Source of the DNA: an uncultured Acetatifactor sp.
GTDB taxonomy: Bacteria > Bacillota > Clostridia > Lachnospirales > Lachnospiraceae
DNA length: 64,000 nucleotides
Assembly (NCBI GenBank): GCA_910586775.1
Contig: CAJUJN010000007.1
Location: 35,334-99,333, forward strand
Direction of reading: 5' to 3'
Shown here: in pieces, positions 1 to 9,598 of the stretch
Numbering within the stretch: the first letter of the stretch is position 1
Layout of the letters: each line of letters opens with the position of its first letter
Made by a program: the position numbers and the translations under genes
The notes under the pieces: model-generated
What the model was told of the DNA's origin: nothing
Database searches by the model: none
What the model saw: the letters and a program-made list of their open reading frames with translations, nothing else

Positions 1-176
1 GACGCATCACTAAGCGGCCGGAAGCTATCTGCCCATGCCTGGGTACGGGTAGGGCAGTTGCGGAACTCCAAAACAGCAACTGCCCGGACAGTACCCCAGA
101 TAGGTTACGGACGCATCACTAAGCGGCCGGAAGCTATCTGCCCATGCCTGGGTACGGGTAGGGCGGTTGCGGAACT
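1..176. repeat. 67-bp direct repeat, two copies (1-67 and 110-176)
   Basis: Two 67-bp copies differ at one base (CAG versus CGG near position 56 of the unit) and are separated by 42 bp. Copy 1 also pairs with the spacer: GGGCAGTTGC at 52-61 faces GCAACTGCCC at 76-85, and the pairing extends imperfectly outward through a GGTAC/GTACC stretch. The block ends 20 bp before the first gene and looks like a dispersed intergenic palindromic repeat rather than a gene. The window cuts its left side, so more copies may lie upstream. Confidence 0.8.
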
Positions 177-198
177 TTATATAAGAAAGGAAACATAA

Positions 199-792
199 AT
201 GGAAGAAAATAGTAACAGCATGGATTTGCTGAATTTACAGGAATTTGACGAGGAAGCCCTGAAAAAAGAGTCGGAGGAGCTTCTGGAGATGCGTTTTCTG
301 AACGGAGAGAATGCGGTTTTCAGCAGGACTGCCGGAGGCTTTCTTGCTTTGAAGACAACAGGTATGGGAGAGAAACTTTCCAAAGAGTACGCCCGGGTTG
401 GCGTATACCTGACATTTCCGCTGACCAATCCGGAGGAATTTATCTCCATCAGGGAAGCGGATGAGAAAGCGAAGGAAATCGGCATCATAGAAAAACTTTC
501 ACAGCTGCCGGAAGAGCAGCAGGAAATGCTGCGGGAGCAGATTAAGCTGCGCTACTTTATGCCGGTGATCACCAAAGTGCTGGACGTGAAGGATGAATAC
601 GGTTACGCCTACTGGAATGTAGTCACTACCTTCGGCGCATGCCGTTTTACGACCCAGATGAGCGGCGATGCCGTGATTCATTTGAGCGATTCCAGGCTGC
701 TGGTGACGGACATTGACGGAAACCGTTACGAGATTCCCGATTTTTATCAGCTCGGCGTGATGGAGCGCAAGAAACTGGATCTATTTATATAA
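199..792 (+). CDS. DUF1854 domain protein, partner of the downstream ABC exporter
   Basis: This 197-residue soluble protein has no signal peptide or membrane segment. The region from about residue 75 to 190 (FPLTNPEEFISI, RYFMPVITKVLDVKDEYG, RLLVTDIDGNRYEI) matches what I know of the DUF1854 family, described beside ABC exporters in cyanophycin-associated clusters; its biochemical role is unknown. ATG 199 follows an AGAAAGGAAAC ribosome site. The next gene is the ABC exporter, whose most likely start is 155 bp downstream, so the two probably form one operon and work together. No cyanophycin synthetase is visible here, so the substrate link is not supported by this window. Confidence 0.7.
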   Translation: MEENSNSMDLLNLQEFDEEALKKESEELLEMRFLNGENAVFSRTAGGFLALKTTGMGEKLSKEYARVGVYLTFPLTNPEEFISIREADEKAKEIGIIEKLSQLPEEQQEMLREQIKLRYFMPVITKVLDVKDEYGYAYWNVVTTFGACRFTTQMSGDAVIHLSDSRLLVTDIDGNRYEIPDFYQLGVMERKKLDLFI

Positions 793-947
793 AAGAGGGA
801 AATGTGTCTGCCATGGTTCCTTGTCTCGGGAGTTCGTGCAGGAGAGCGCGAAACACCTCGCGGTTTCCGCAGACAGATTTCAGGACTTTCACTGTAACCT
901 GCAGAAAAGTCAGAGGCAGTTTTTTAAGAGAAAGGCAATATAATTTT

Positions 948-3170
948 ATGAAACTATTGTATACATTAAACAAGGGGCAGACAGATGCCCTGAAGCTTGT
1001 GCCGGGAGAGGACATTATGTACTGCGTTCCTGTGGATCTGGAATTTGACAGCCGGAAAATGCAGGCAAGGCAAAGTTATACTGAAAAAATCTACCTGGTG
1101 GTGACCGGAGAGCGTTTCCTGGTGTTGGAAGGAGAAAACGTTGCGGCATCCTTTATACTGGATGAATGCGAGAAGATCAAATGTGAACATCAGGTACACA
1201 GCGGCATCCTTACCGTGACGGGAAAGGATGGAGAGATGGCCTGCGCTGCGCGTTTTTCCATGCGCCACATTGTCAGGGTTGCTTATGTAGCCCGGGGCGC
1301 CCAGACTATCCTGACGGCGCGGCGAAACGGGGAGAAGCCGGAACAGGTGGTCAGTCTGGAATATGAGAAATATTGTGAGAAATGCGGCAGGGCGCTTCCG
1401 GGGACCAGCAAGTGTCCCTACTGCGACGGAAAAACAGATATACTGAAAAAGTTTACGGAGCTCTGCGGCGACTATGTGGGGAAACTGCTGCTGATTTCCC
1501 TTCTCATGGCGTTAATCTCCGCGATGAATCTGCTCATTCCCATGATTCAGAGGGACTTCATTGACGGCGCTTTGTCCACGGGAAAAGGAACCTGGACGGA
1601 CCTGTGGGTGTTTGTGGGAGTTACCTTCTTCCTGCTGGTTGCCCGCATTGTGCTGGATAATTTCCGCTACTGGCAGTGTATGTCGCTGGGAACATCCCTA
1701 AGCATGACGCTGCGCCGGAAGCTTTATTACAAAATACAGTCTCTTTCGCTTTCTTTCATCAACAACAGGAAGCCGGGAGAACTGCTGAACCGAGTGGCCC
1801 GGGATACCAGGCAGGTCCGCGAATTTATGGAAGACGTATTCGGGGATATGTTTTCTACTTTGCTGACTATGGTAGTGTCGTTGGTGGTGATGTTTTCTAT
1901 CAGCTGGAAAATGACACTTATGTCGTTGGGCTTTATCGTGATTGTGTTTGTGGTCACCAGGCTTTTCTGGCACCATATTCACACGATTTATCACAAACAG
2001 TGGCTGAAATCAGACGACCTGGCCAGCAGCCTGCAGGATATCATCTCGGGCATGCGCGTGGTGAAATCCTTTGGAAAGGAAGAGCGGGAAGCGGCATGTT
2101 TTCAGAAAAAAACACAGGAATTCGCGAGTATCAACAAAAAGAATGAAACCTTCTGGGCTGTCTTTTTCCCGATACTGACATTCCTTCTGGGAGCCGGCTC
2201 CTATATAGCCGTGTATTTCGGAGGCATGGATGTGCTGAACGGAGATATGACCATGGGAGAGCTGGTGCAGTTTATCGCTTACTGCGGCTATCTGTTCGGG
2301 CCGCTGAACTGGATGACCCATATGCCCAGGATGGTGATGCAGATGATTACCAGTATGAACCGTATTTACGATGTGCTGGACGAAGAGCCGGTCATCATGG
2401 ACAGAGAGGACAGCAAGGCCTTTCCCATAGAGGGCGCCTTTACGTTTGAGCATGTTTCTTTCGGCTATCATACCTATGAACCGGTGTTGGAAGATATCAG
2501 TTTCCAGGTGAAGCCCGGTGAGATGATCGGCCTGGTAGGCGCTTCCGGAACGGGAAAATCCACTTTGATCAACCTGATCATGCGCCTGTATGACGTTGAC
2601 CAGGGGAAGATCACCATAGACGGAGTGGATATCCGCAATATGAAAACGGAGAGTCTGCACTCCCAGATCGGCGTAGTGCTTCAGGAGACTTTCCTGTTCT
2701 CCGGCAGCATCCTGGCAAACATCCGTTTTGCCAGACAGGACGCCAGCCTGGCGGAGGTGATTCAGGCAGCCAAGGCGGCCAATGCCCATGATTTTATCTG
2801 CAGGACGCCGGACGGCTATAATACCTATGTGGGCGAGCACGGCTACAATCTGTCCGGCGGAGAGCGGCAGAGGATTGCCATAGCCAGGGCTATTCTGAAC
2901 AATCCCAGGCTGCTGATCCTGGACGAGGCTACATCCGCTCTGGATACGGAGAGTGAATTCCTGATCCAGCAGGCCCTTGACAGGCTGGTGAAGGGGCGGA
3001 CTACCTTCGCCATTGCCCACAGGCTCTCTACCCTGCGGAATGCAGACCGGCTTGTAGTAATTGACCGCCACGGCGTTGCGGAGATTGGCACGCACAATGA
3101 GCTGTTGGAGAAAAAGGGGATTTACTATGGGCTGGTGACGGCGCAGCTGAGGATGGCAGAGGGAAAATAG
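948..3170 (+). CDS. ABC exporter with N-terminal sensor-like domain and C4 zinc ribbon
   Basis: A fused half-transporter of about 740 residues. Residues 1-140 form a soluble, PH-like or DUF1854-partner domain. CEKCG...CPYC at about 143-160 is a four-cysteine zinc ribbon. A six-helix type IV exporter membrane domain follows (about 180-470), then an ATPase domain with Walker A GASGTGKST (about 531), the signature LSGGERQRIA (about 634) and Walker B LLILDEATSALD (about 658). The frame is open upstream to a GTG at 804, but that stretch reads like non-coding DNA. ATG 948 (MKLLYTLNKG) is the natural family start, although its ribosome site AAAGG lies rather far upstream. It is expected to export an unknown substrate as a homodimer. 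Confidence 0.8.
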   Translation: MKLLYTLNKGQTDALKLVPGEDIMYCVPVDLEFDSRKMQARQSYTEKIYLVVTGERFLVLEGENVAASFILDECEKIKCEHQVHSGILTVTGKDGEMACAARFSMRHIVRVAYVARGAQTILTARRNGEKPEQVVSLEYEKYCEKCGRALPGTSKCPYCDGKTDILKKFTELCGDYVGKLLLISLLMALISAMNLLIPMIQRDFIDGALSTGKGTWTDLWVFVGVTFFLLVARIVLDNFRYWQCMSLGTSLSMTLRRKLYYKIQSLSLSFINNRKPGELLNRVARDTRQVREFMEDVFGDMFSTLLTMVVSLVVMFSISWKMTLMSLGFIVIVFVVTRLFWHHIHTIYHKQWLKSDDLASSLQDIISGMRVVKSFGKEEREAACFQKKTQEFASINKKNETFWAVFFPILTFLLGAGSYIAVYFGGMDVLNGDMTMGELVQFIAYCGYLFGPLNWMTHMPRMVMQMITSMNRIYDVLDEEPVIMDREDSKAFPIEGAFTFEHVSFGYHTYEPVLEDISFQVKPGEMIGLVGASGTGKSTLINLIMRLYDVDQGKITIDGVDIRNMKTESLHSQIGVVLQETFLFSGSILANIRFARQDASLAEVIQAAKAANAHDFICRTPDGYNTYVGEHGYNLSGGERQRIAIARAILNNPRLLILDEATSALDTESEFLIQQALDRLVKGRTTFAIAHRLSTLRNADRLVVIDRHGVAEIGTHNELLEKKGIYYGLVTAQLRMAEGK

Positions 3171-3365
3171 GGCAGACTGAACCATAACAAGTATCTTCCT
3201 TTGTGCCGCTGCTTCAATTGGGGGGCGGTGGACCTCTCCTCAGAAAAGCAGAAATGAAACAGAAAAATAAAAGCCTGATACAAATACAGTACGGCAAAAT
3301 TAAATTTCAAATAAAATCCCGCAAAAGCAATTTTACAATCCCAATATTTTGTGTTAGAATAAGAA

Positions 3366-3408
3366 CGGATGTACAAATCATTGTACATCCGCTCATTTTG
3401 TGTATAAT
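3366..3408 (+). promoter_or_regulatory. mutS promoter overlapped by an 11-bp inverted repeat
   Basis: The palindrome CGGATGTACAA (3366-3376), loop ATCA, TTGTACATCCG (3381-3391) is perfect. Its right arm supplies the -35 TTGTAC (3381-3386), followed by a 16-bp spacer and -10 TATAAT (3403-3408). The mutS start is 180 bp further on, so the leader is long. A repressor bound to the palindrome would block polymerase; alternatively the palindrome is a weak terminator for upstream transcription, although no T-run follows. I see no gene or other structure in 3171-3365. Confidence 0.6.
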
Positions 3409-3587
3409 TACCGCAGTCTGAGCAGAACGTAAGGAAGTGTCACGAAGTAAATTTGCAGGATTCCGCACGGGAAGGCACATTTATACTGGTGTTTCGCTCC
3501 TGAAAATGCAAATTTATTTCCGGACAATTACTAAGATAGTAAAAGTTATTTCCAAGATACAAAAGCTACAGAACAGGAGCAGCACAG

Positions 3588-6260
3588 ATGTCTGAACAAA
3601 TTCCCGTAGATGAACTGACCCCCATGATGCAGCAATATATGGAGACAAAGAAGCAGTATGCCGACTGTATTCTGTTCTACCGTCTGGGAGATTTTTATGA
3701 GATGTTTTTCGAGGATGCAAAGATTGTATCCAGTGAGCTGGAGCTTACCCTGACAGGGAAATCCTGCGGCCTGGAGGAACGCGCACCCATGTGCGGTGTC
3801 CCCTATCATGCGGTAGAAGGATATTTGACCAAACTGGTCAATAAAGGCTACAAGGTTGCCATCTGCGAGCAGGTGGAAGACCCAAAGCTGGCAAAGGGAC
3901 TGGTGAAACGGGAGGTTCTGCGCATAGTTACCCCCGGCACCAATTTAAATATCCAGGCCATGGAGGAGTCCAAAAACAATTTCCTGATGTGCATTGCCTA
4001 TACACCCACGAAAACAGGCCTCTCCGTGGCAGACGTCACCACCGGGGACTATTATCTCACGGAGGTTGAGGATTTAAAGAAGCTCAACGACGAGCTGATG
4101 AAATATGAGCCTTCTGAGGTGATCTGCAACGAGGCTTTTCTGGTCAGCGGCTATGATGTGGAGGAATTGCGGGGAAGATATCATGTGTCTGTAAACACCC
4201 TGGAACCGCACTATTTTGACGACGACGGCTGTAAGAGGCTCCTGCAGCGGCATTTTAAAGTGAATACCCTCGTGGGATTGGGCGTCGGTGACTTCCCCAC
4301 GGGTATGACGGCTGCGGGAGCGCTTCTGCAGTATCTCTATGATACCCAGAAGACGGATCTGGCCCATTTTACCCATATCTATCCCTATCTGACAAACAAA
4401 TACATGCTGCTTGACAGCTCCACCCGCAGGAACCTGGAGCTGACGGAGACCCTGCGGGAAAAGCAGAAAAGAGGCTCCCTGCTCTGGGTACTGGACAGGA
4501 CGAAGACAGCCATGGGCGGCAGGCTGCTCAGAAGCATGCTGGAACAGCCCCTGGTCGACAGAGAAGCGATGGAGCGGCGCCTGGACGCGGTGGAGGAATT
4601 GTGCGCGGACAGCGTATCCAGGGATGAGATCAGAGAATACCTGAATCCGGTCTACGATCTGGAGCGGCTGCTGAGCAAGGTTACATACAAAACCGCCAAC
4701 CCCAGGGATTTCATCGCCTTTCGCAATTCGCTGGAGATGCTTCCTGCCATAAAGGCGGTGCTGAAGGGCTTTTCAAGACAGGAATTGACGGAAATCGAGA
4801 AAAGTATTGACAGCCTTCAGGATATTTTTCAACTGATCCTGGCATCCATTGAAGAAGAGCCGCCGGTCACCATCCGGGAGGGAGGCATGATCAAGGACGG
4901 CTTCGACGAGACGGTAGACATGCTGCGCAGCGCGAAACGGGACGGAAAGCAATGGCTGGCCGAACTGGAGGAACAGGACAGGGAACGGACGGGCATCAAA
5001 AATCTGAGGATAAAATACAACAAAGTATTCGGCTACTATTTTGAAGTGACCAATTCCTATAAAAATATGGTTCCCGGGGATTATGTCCGGAAACAGACCC
5101 TTGCCAACGCGGAACGTTATACCACACCCAGGCTGAAGGAACTGGAGGATACCATCCTGAATGCTGAGGACAAGCTGACTACGCTGGAATATGATCTGTT
5201 CTGCAAGATAAGGGATTCCATCGCCATGGAGCTGGAGCGTATCCAGTCCACGGCCAAAGCGGTGGCGAAGCTGGATGTATACGCCTCCCTGTCCCTGGTA
5301 TCGGAGCGGAACCGCTATGTGCGCCCGAAGCTGAACGAAAAAGGCCTCATAGACATCCGGGACGGCAGGCATCCGGTGGTGGAACAGATGATCACCAACG
5401 ACATGTTCATTGCCAACGATACCTTCCTGGACAATAACAAACACTGCATCAGCGTCATTACCGGCCCCAACATGGCGGGAAAATCCACATATATGCGCCA
5501 GACAGCGCTGATCGTTCTTATGGCGCAGGTGGGATGCTTTGTCCCGGCAAAAAGCGCCAACATCGGCATTGTGGACAGGATTTTCACCAGAGTGGGGGCT
5601 TCCGACGACCTTGCCAGCGGACAGTCCACTTTTATGGTGGAGATGAACGAGGTGGCGAATATCCTGCGGAATGCCACATCCAACAGCCTGCTGATCCTGG
5701 ACGAGATCGGCAGAGGAACCTCCACCTTTGACGGGTTAAGCATCGCCTGGGCTGTCATCGAACATATCAGCAACCGGAAGCTTTTGGGCGCCAAGACCCT
5801 CTTTGCCACCCATTATCACGAGCTGACGGAGCTGGAAGGCAAGATGAACAATGTGAACAATTACTGCATTGCCGTAAAGGAGCGGGGTGACGACATTGTG
5901 TTCCTGAGGAAGATTATCAAGGGCGGCGCGGATAAAAGCTACGGCATCCAGGTGGCAAAGCTGGCCGGAGTGCCTGATATGGTAATCGACAGGGCCAGGG
6001 AAATCGTGGAGCAGCTTACTGATAACGATATTATAGAAAAAATCCAGAGCATCGCCGTGGAAGTCAAGGATGTCAAGACGAAAAAACAGCCTAAAATAGA
6101 CGAAATAGAAATATCCCAGATGTCCCTGTTCGACACCGTAAAGGATGAGGATATCCTGAAGGAACTGATGGAAGTGGAAGTGAATACCCTGGCCCCCATC
6201 GATGCCCTGAATGTGCTGTACAGGCTGCAGAATAAGCTGAAGAACCGCTGGAAAGGGTAA
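3588..6260 (+). CDS. mutS: DNA mismatch repair protein MutS
   Basis: This 890-residue protein is full length for MutS, which binds base mismatches as a dimer and recruits MutL. The mismatch-reading wedge F36-x-E38 sits in LGDFYEMFF. Walker A GPNMAGKST begins at about residue 626, Walker B is ILDEIGRGTSTFDG, and the helix-turn-helix dimer contact follows FATHYHELTEL. The C-terminal tail (VKTKKQPKIDEIEISQMSLF) carries a QMSLF element resembling the beta-clamp-binding motif. ATG 3588 follows AGGAG at 3575. No mutL is adjacent; the next gene, tldD, is unrelated in function. Confidence 0.97.
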   Translation: MSEQIPVDELTPMMQQYMETKKQYADCILFYRLGDFYEMFFEDAKIVSSELELTLTGKSCGLEERAPMCGVPYHAVEGYLTKLVNKGYKVAICEQVEDPKLAKGLVKREVLRIVTPGTNLNIQAMEESKNNFLMCIAYTPTKTGLSVADVTTGDYYLTEVEDLKKLNDELMKYEPSEVICNEAFLVSGYDVEELRGRYHVSVNTLEPHYFDDDGCKRLLQRHFKVNTLVGLGVGDFPTGMTAAGALLQYLYDTQKTDLAHFTHIYPYLTNKYMLLDSSTRRNLELTETLREKQKRGSLLWVLDRTKTAMGGRLLRSMLEQPLVDREAMERRLDAVEELCADSVSRDEIREYLNPVYDLERLLSKVTYKTANPRDFIAFRNSLEMLPAIKAVLKGFSRQELTEIEKSIDSLQDIFQLILASIEEEPPVTIREGGMIKDGFDETVDMLRSAKRDGKQWLAELEEQDRERTGIKNLRIKYNKVFGYYFEVTNSYKNMVPGDYVRKQTLANAERYTTPRLKELEDTILNAEDKLTTLEYDLFCKIRDSIAMELERIQSTAKAVAKLDVYASLSLVSERNRYVRPKLNEKGLIDIRDGRHPVVEQMITNDMFIANDTFLDNNKHCISVITGPNMAGKSTYMRQTALIVLMAQVGCFVPAKSANIGIVDRIFTRVGASDDLASGQSTFMVEMNEVANILRNATSNSLLILDEIGRGTSTFDGLSIAWAVIEHISNRKLLGAKTLFATHYHELTELEGKMNNVNNYCIAVKERGDDIVFLRKIIKGGADKSYGIQVAKLAGVPDMVIDRAREIVEQLTDNDIIEKIQSIAVEVKDVKTKKQPKIDEIEISQMSLFDTVKDEDILKELMEVEVNTLAPIDALNVLYRLQNKLKNRWKG

Positions 6261-6437
6261 GAGTTCCGGCAGGATTGCAAATACCGGAATTACATGCCGG
6301 AATTTCACGAATGCCTGCCGCAGAAAACGGTGCGGAAACCATCCTGAGAGTCTGCCCGGACTGTGCGGTTACCGCAGGCAGGCGTCATGACAATAAAAGG
6401 AATATGCCCATCGGCATAGGAAAGGAAACAAAACAGT

Positions 6438-7868
6438 ATGAAAGTAAAACCAAGCGAATATCTGAAAGAAATGAAGCCGGTATTGCTCCGATTAAGAGAC
6501 CGGTTGCTGCAGGAGTATCCGTATGCTTCGATTCTGGCGTCAGATTCGATATCAAAACAGTATGCAGTATCAAAGACCGTCACTTCTGTCGGTATGACAG
6601 AAAGACTGTCCGGAAGAGGCTTTGTGGTAAAGGTGTATGACGGCTCCTGCTACGGCGAATACTCATTTAACGAAATATCGGAAGAACAGATAGAAGATAT
6701 CGCGGCTAAAATCAGGGAAGAACTGTGGCCCATGTCCGAAAAACTTCCCGAAGGTGTCCGGAAAAGCGTCTATGCCATGTTGGAAGACGAGCCGTTGGTG
6801 TTCTCTGACAGCACGGAATACGAAATCGACCCTCAGGAATACGGCGACGAGGCAATCATCCGGCAGCTGACCGAGGCAAGCGAGTCCGGCAGGGCATACA
6901 GTGATAAGGTTCTGGATTGCCGGGCCTTTGTCAATTACCAGAAATACAGCAAACTTTTTCTGTCAAAAAACCGCGATATGGAGCAGAACGTACTCTGGAT
7001 GTCAGGCGGGTTCAGCGTCATGGCCGCCAGAGGAGAGGAACTCAAAAGCAGCTACCGCGGCTTCTCCAATCTGGGCGGAGCTGAACTTTTAACGAAAATG
7101 CAGGAAGATGTGTGCGATGTGGCGAAGGTTGCTCTGGAACTGTTGGAGAGTGAGCCCATTCAGCCGGGCGAATATGACTGTGTCTGCACGCCGGAAACCA
7201 CCGGGATGATCGTGCATGAAGCCTTCGGCCACGGCGTGGAGATGGATATGTTTGTCAAGAAGCGGGCACAGGCGGAGCAGTTTGTGGGCAGCCAGGTTGC
7301 TTCGGAACTGGTTACCATGCATGACGGGGCCAGCGCAGCCAGGGAAGTTGCCACTTACTTTTTCGACGATGAGGGAGTCCTGGCGCAGGATACCGTTGTC
7401 ATTGATAAAGGCATCCTGAAGGCGGGCATCAGCGACGCACAGTCAGCCATGCATCTGGGCACGGTTCCCACCGGCAACGGCAGGCGGGAAAGCTATCAGC
7501 GAAAGGCTTATACACGGATGACCAATACTTTTTTCGAGGGCGGACAGGATAAGGTGGAGGACATGATTGCTTCCATCGATTACGGATTTTTGCTGGAAGA
7601 GCCCTCCAGCGGCATGGAAGACCCGAAAAACTGGGGAATCCAGTGTATGGTCAGCATTGCCCGGGAGATCAGGGACGGAAAGCTTACCGGAAAAATCTAT
7701 TCTCCTGTGGTGCTTACCGGATATGTACCGGATTTGCTCAAATCCATCAGTATGGTATCGGAAGAGGTGAAGCTGGGCGGCGGAGGCATGTGCGGCAAGG
7801 GATATAAGGAATGGGTGAAAGTCTCGGACGGCGGCCCTTACATTAAGGCGCGGATACGGCTGGGATAA
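6438..7868 (+). CDS. tldD: TldD-like metalloprotease subunit
   Basis: A 476-residue cytosolic protein of the TldD/PmbA (TldD/TldE) family, which forms a heterodimeric zinc peptidase that degrades unfolded peptides and matures some peptide antibiotics. The zinc motif HEAFGH is at residues 260-265. A glycine-rich C-terminus (KLGGGGMCGKGYKEWVKVSDGGP) is typical of the catalytic subunit. ATG 6438 has AAAGGAAA just upstream. Its non-catalytic partner lies 415 bp downstream across a tandem repeat. No cluster for a modified peptide is visible, so a general proteolytic role is the safer inference. Confidence 0.9.
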   Translation: MKVKPSEYLKEMKPVLLRLRDRLLQEYPYASILASDSISKQYAVSKTVTSVGMTERLSGRGFVVKVYDGSCYGEYSFNEISEEQIEDIAAKIREELWPMSEKLPEGVRKSVYAMLEDEPLVFSDSTEYEIDPQEYGDEAIIRQLTEASESGRAYSDKVLDCRAFVNYQKYSKLFLSKNRDMEQNVLWMSGGFSVMAARGEELKSSYRGFSNLGGAELLTKMQEDVCDVAKVALELLESEPIQPGEYDCVCTPETTGMIVHEAFGHGVEMDMFVKKRAQAEQFVGSQVASELVTMHDGASAAREVATYFFDDEGVLAQDTVVIDKGILKAGISDAQSAMHLGTVPTGNGRRESYQRKAYTRMTNTFFEGGQDKVEDMIASIDYGFLLEEPSSGMEDPKNWGIQCMVSIAREIRDGKLTGKIYSPVVLTGYVPDLLKSISMVSEEVKLGGGGMCGKGYKEWVKVSDGGPYIKARIRLG

Positions 7869-7995
7869 CGCATCAAAGCCGTTTATTCTGCCTGCATTGT
7901 CAGGTGAGAAACATGGAAATGCTCAGGCAGCAAACTCAGAATGCATGTCCTGGAACGTATGTCCGGAATGTATGCAGCCTGCGAAAATCAAAAGG

Positions 7996-8263
7996 CAGAT
8001 TGCCCGAGAATAGAAAACTCAGAAGGCATGCTGCCCGGGTATAGGAAACTCAGAAGGCATGCTGCCCGGGTATAGGAAACTCAGAGGGCATACTGCTCGA
8101 GAATAGGAAAAACAGAAGATATGCCCGGGAACAGGAAAATCAGAAGGTATGCTGCCCGGGAGCAGGAAAATCAGAAGGTATACTGCCCGGGAACAGGAAA
8201 ATCAGAAGGTATGCTGCCCGGGAACAGGAAAATTAGAAAGCATATTGCCCGAGAATAAGAATA
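7996..8263 (+). repeat. 31-bp tandem repeat, about nine units, upstream of pmbA
   Basis: About nine degenerate units with consensus ATGCTGCCCGGG followed by WAYAGGAAAAYCAGAAGG. One unit (about 8116) is three bases short. Neighbouring units are closest to each other, as expected from slippage or unequal exchange. There are no unique spacers, so this is not CRISPR. One forward frame is open through the last four units and continues into pmbA, but the ribosome site and the family start both point to a start after the array. The rest of 7869-7995 is gene-free. Confidence 0.85.
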
Positions 8264-8283
8264 AGGAAGAAATGAGGATAGCC

Positions 8284-9585
8284 ATGATAGAGAAAATATT
8301 GTCCGCCCTGAAAGCAGCCGGGGCGGAAATGTATCAGATAACAGAGACAAAGACGGAAAGTTCGGAACTGTTCTTTATCCGCAGGTCTCTGGATATGCAA
8401 AGAAAGAAAAATGTATGTCAGGCCACTGTTACAGTGTACAGAGAGTTTACGGAAGACGGCAAACACAGAATGGGCTCCGCTGCAGTCCAGGTTCAGGACA
8501 GCCTTACCCGGGAGCAGATGGAAGAAATGTTCCGGGATGCCCTGTATGCAGCCGGATTTGTGAAAAACGAGTACTACGAACTTTACGGCGGACAGACAGC
8601 GGATGCAGCGGACGAAGATGCAGAAGAAGATGTAAAAGCATCCGCTATGGACGGAAAGACCCTGACAGAGATTGCGCGGTGTTTTACGGAAGCCCTTTAT
8701 GCGGAGGATACGGAAAAAGATGTCTTCCTGAATTCGGCCGAGATTTTTGCTTCCGTGACGGCATGCCACATTATCAATTCAAGAGGCGTGGACGTCAGCT
8801 ACCGGAAAAGCAGGGTTGAAGGCGAATTTGTAGTACAGTGTACCGCCGGGCAGGATGTGGAGACGTATCAGGATTTCGCCTATGAGGATATGAATACGGA
8901 TGCCCTGCGCAGAAAGGTGCGTGAGACCATGGAGATGACCCGCGCCCGTGCAGGGGCTGTTTCGGCACCGCCGGCCGGGACATATCGCGTAATCCTGAAA
9001 GGTGCCTGCGTGGAAACCATTCTCAGCTACTATGTGGACCGCTCAAACTCATCCCTGATCTACCAGAAGTATTCCACCTTCCGGACGGGTTGCGATGTGC
9101 AGGGCGGAGAAGTGGAGAAGGACAGAATCAACCTGACTTTAAAAGCTAACGAGCCTTACAGCATGGAAGGTATCCCAATGAAAGACAGGGAGTTGGTAAA
9201 GGACGGAAAACTGCAGCTGATTCACGGCGGCAGCCGCTTTGCCTATTATCTGCAGTTGGAGCCTACAGGTAATTACCGGGGATACAGGGTACCTGCCGGA
9301 ACGGTTTCCCTGGAGGAGATGCACGGCGAGCCTTACCTTGAGGTGCTGAATTTCTCCGATTTCCAGATGGATTCCTTCGACGGGCACTTCGGCGGGGAAA
9401 TCCGGCTGGCTTTCCTCTATGACGGAGAGAAGAAGATACCGGTTACAGGCGGCTCCATCAACGGAAATATCCTGGAAGCCCAGAAAAAACTGGTATTTTC
9501 CAGGGAAATGCAGGTGGAAAAGAATTTTGAAGGGCCGCTGGCGGTGTGCCTGGAAGGAATTAATGTAGCAGGAAGTGCAGAATAG
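8284..9585 (+). CDS. pmbA: PmbA/TldE-like protein, partner of TldD
   Basis: A 433-residue member of the TldD/PmbA family. It lacks the HExxxH zinc motif, so it is the non-catalytic TldE-type subunit expected to dimerise with the upstream TldD. Visible family features are an N-terminal ferredoxin-like stretch (AEMYQITETKTESSELFF), a central YVDRSNSSLIYQKYS segment and the glycine-rich end TGGSINGN. I chose ATG 8284 (MIEKILSALK), with GAGG six bases upstream; ATG 8272 is an alternative. The longer open frame from 8149 would translate the tandem repeat as an extra 45 residues, which is unlikely. Confidence 0.85.
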   Translation: MIEKILSALKAAGAEMYQITETKTESSELFFIRRSLDMQRKKNVCQATVTVYREFTEDGKHRMGSAAVQVQDSLTREQMEEMFRDALYAAGFVKNEYYELYGGQTADAADEDAEEDVKASAMDGKTLTEIARCFTEALYAEDTEKDVFLNSAEIFASVTACHIINSRGVDVSYRKSRVEGEFVVQCTAGQDVETYQDFAYEDMNTDALRRKVRETMEMTRARAGAVSAPPAGTYRVILKGACVETILSYYVDRSNSSLIYQKYSTFRTGCDVQGGEVEKDRINLTLKANEPYSMEGIPMKDRELVKDGKLQLIHGGSRFAYYLQLEPTGNYRGYRVPAGTVSLEEMHGEPYLEVLNFSDFQMDSFDGHFGGEIRLAFLYDGEKKIPVTGGSINGNILEAQKKLVFSREMQVEKNFEGPLAVCLEGINVAGSAE

Positions 9586-9598
9586 TAAAGGTTATTCA

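Noticed and set aside
804..947. 48-residue extension of the ABC exporter from GTG 804
   Set aside because: The peptide is arginine/cysteine-rich and unlike the family; MKLLYTLNKG at 948 fits better.
2010..3185. 391-codon minus-strand frame over the ABC exporter
   Set aside because: Shadow of the ATPase domain on the plus strand; composition is unlike a protein.
7996..8263. CRISPR array
   Set aside because: Units abut directly with no unique spacers and are degenerate; there are no cas genes. It is a plain tandem repeat.
8149..8283. 45-residue N-terminal extension of PmbA through the tandem repeat
   Set aside because: The ribosome site and family start favour 8284; the extension is repeat translation. 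Kept as a question in the findings.
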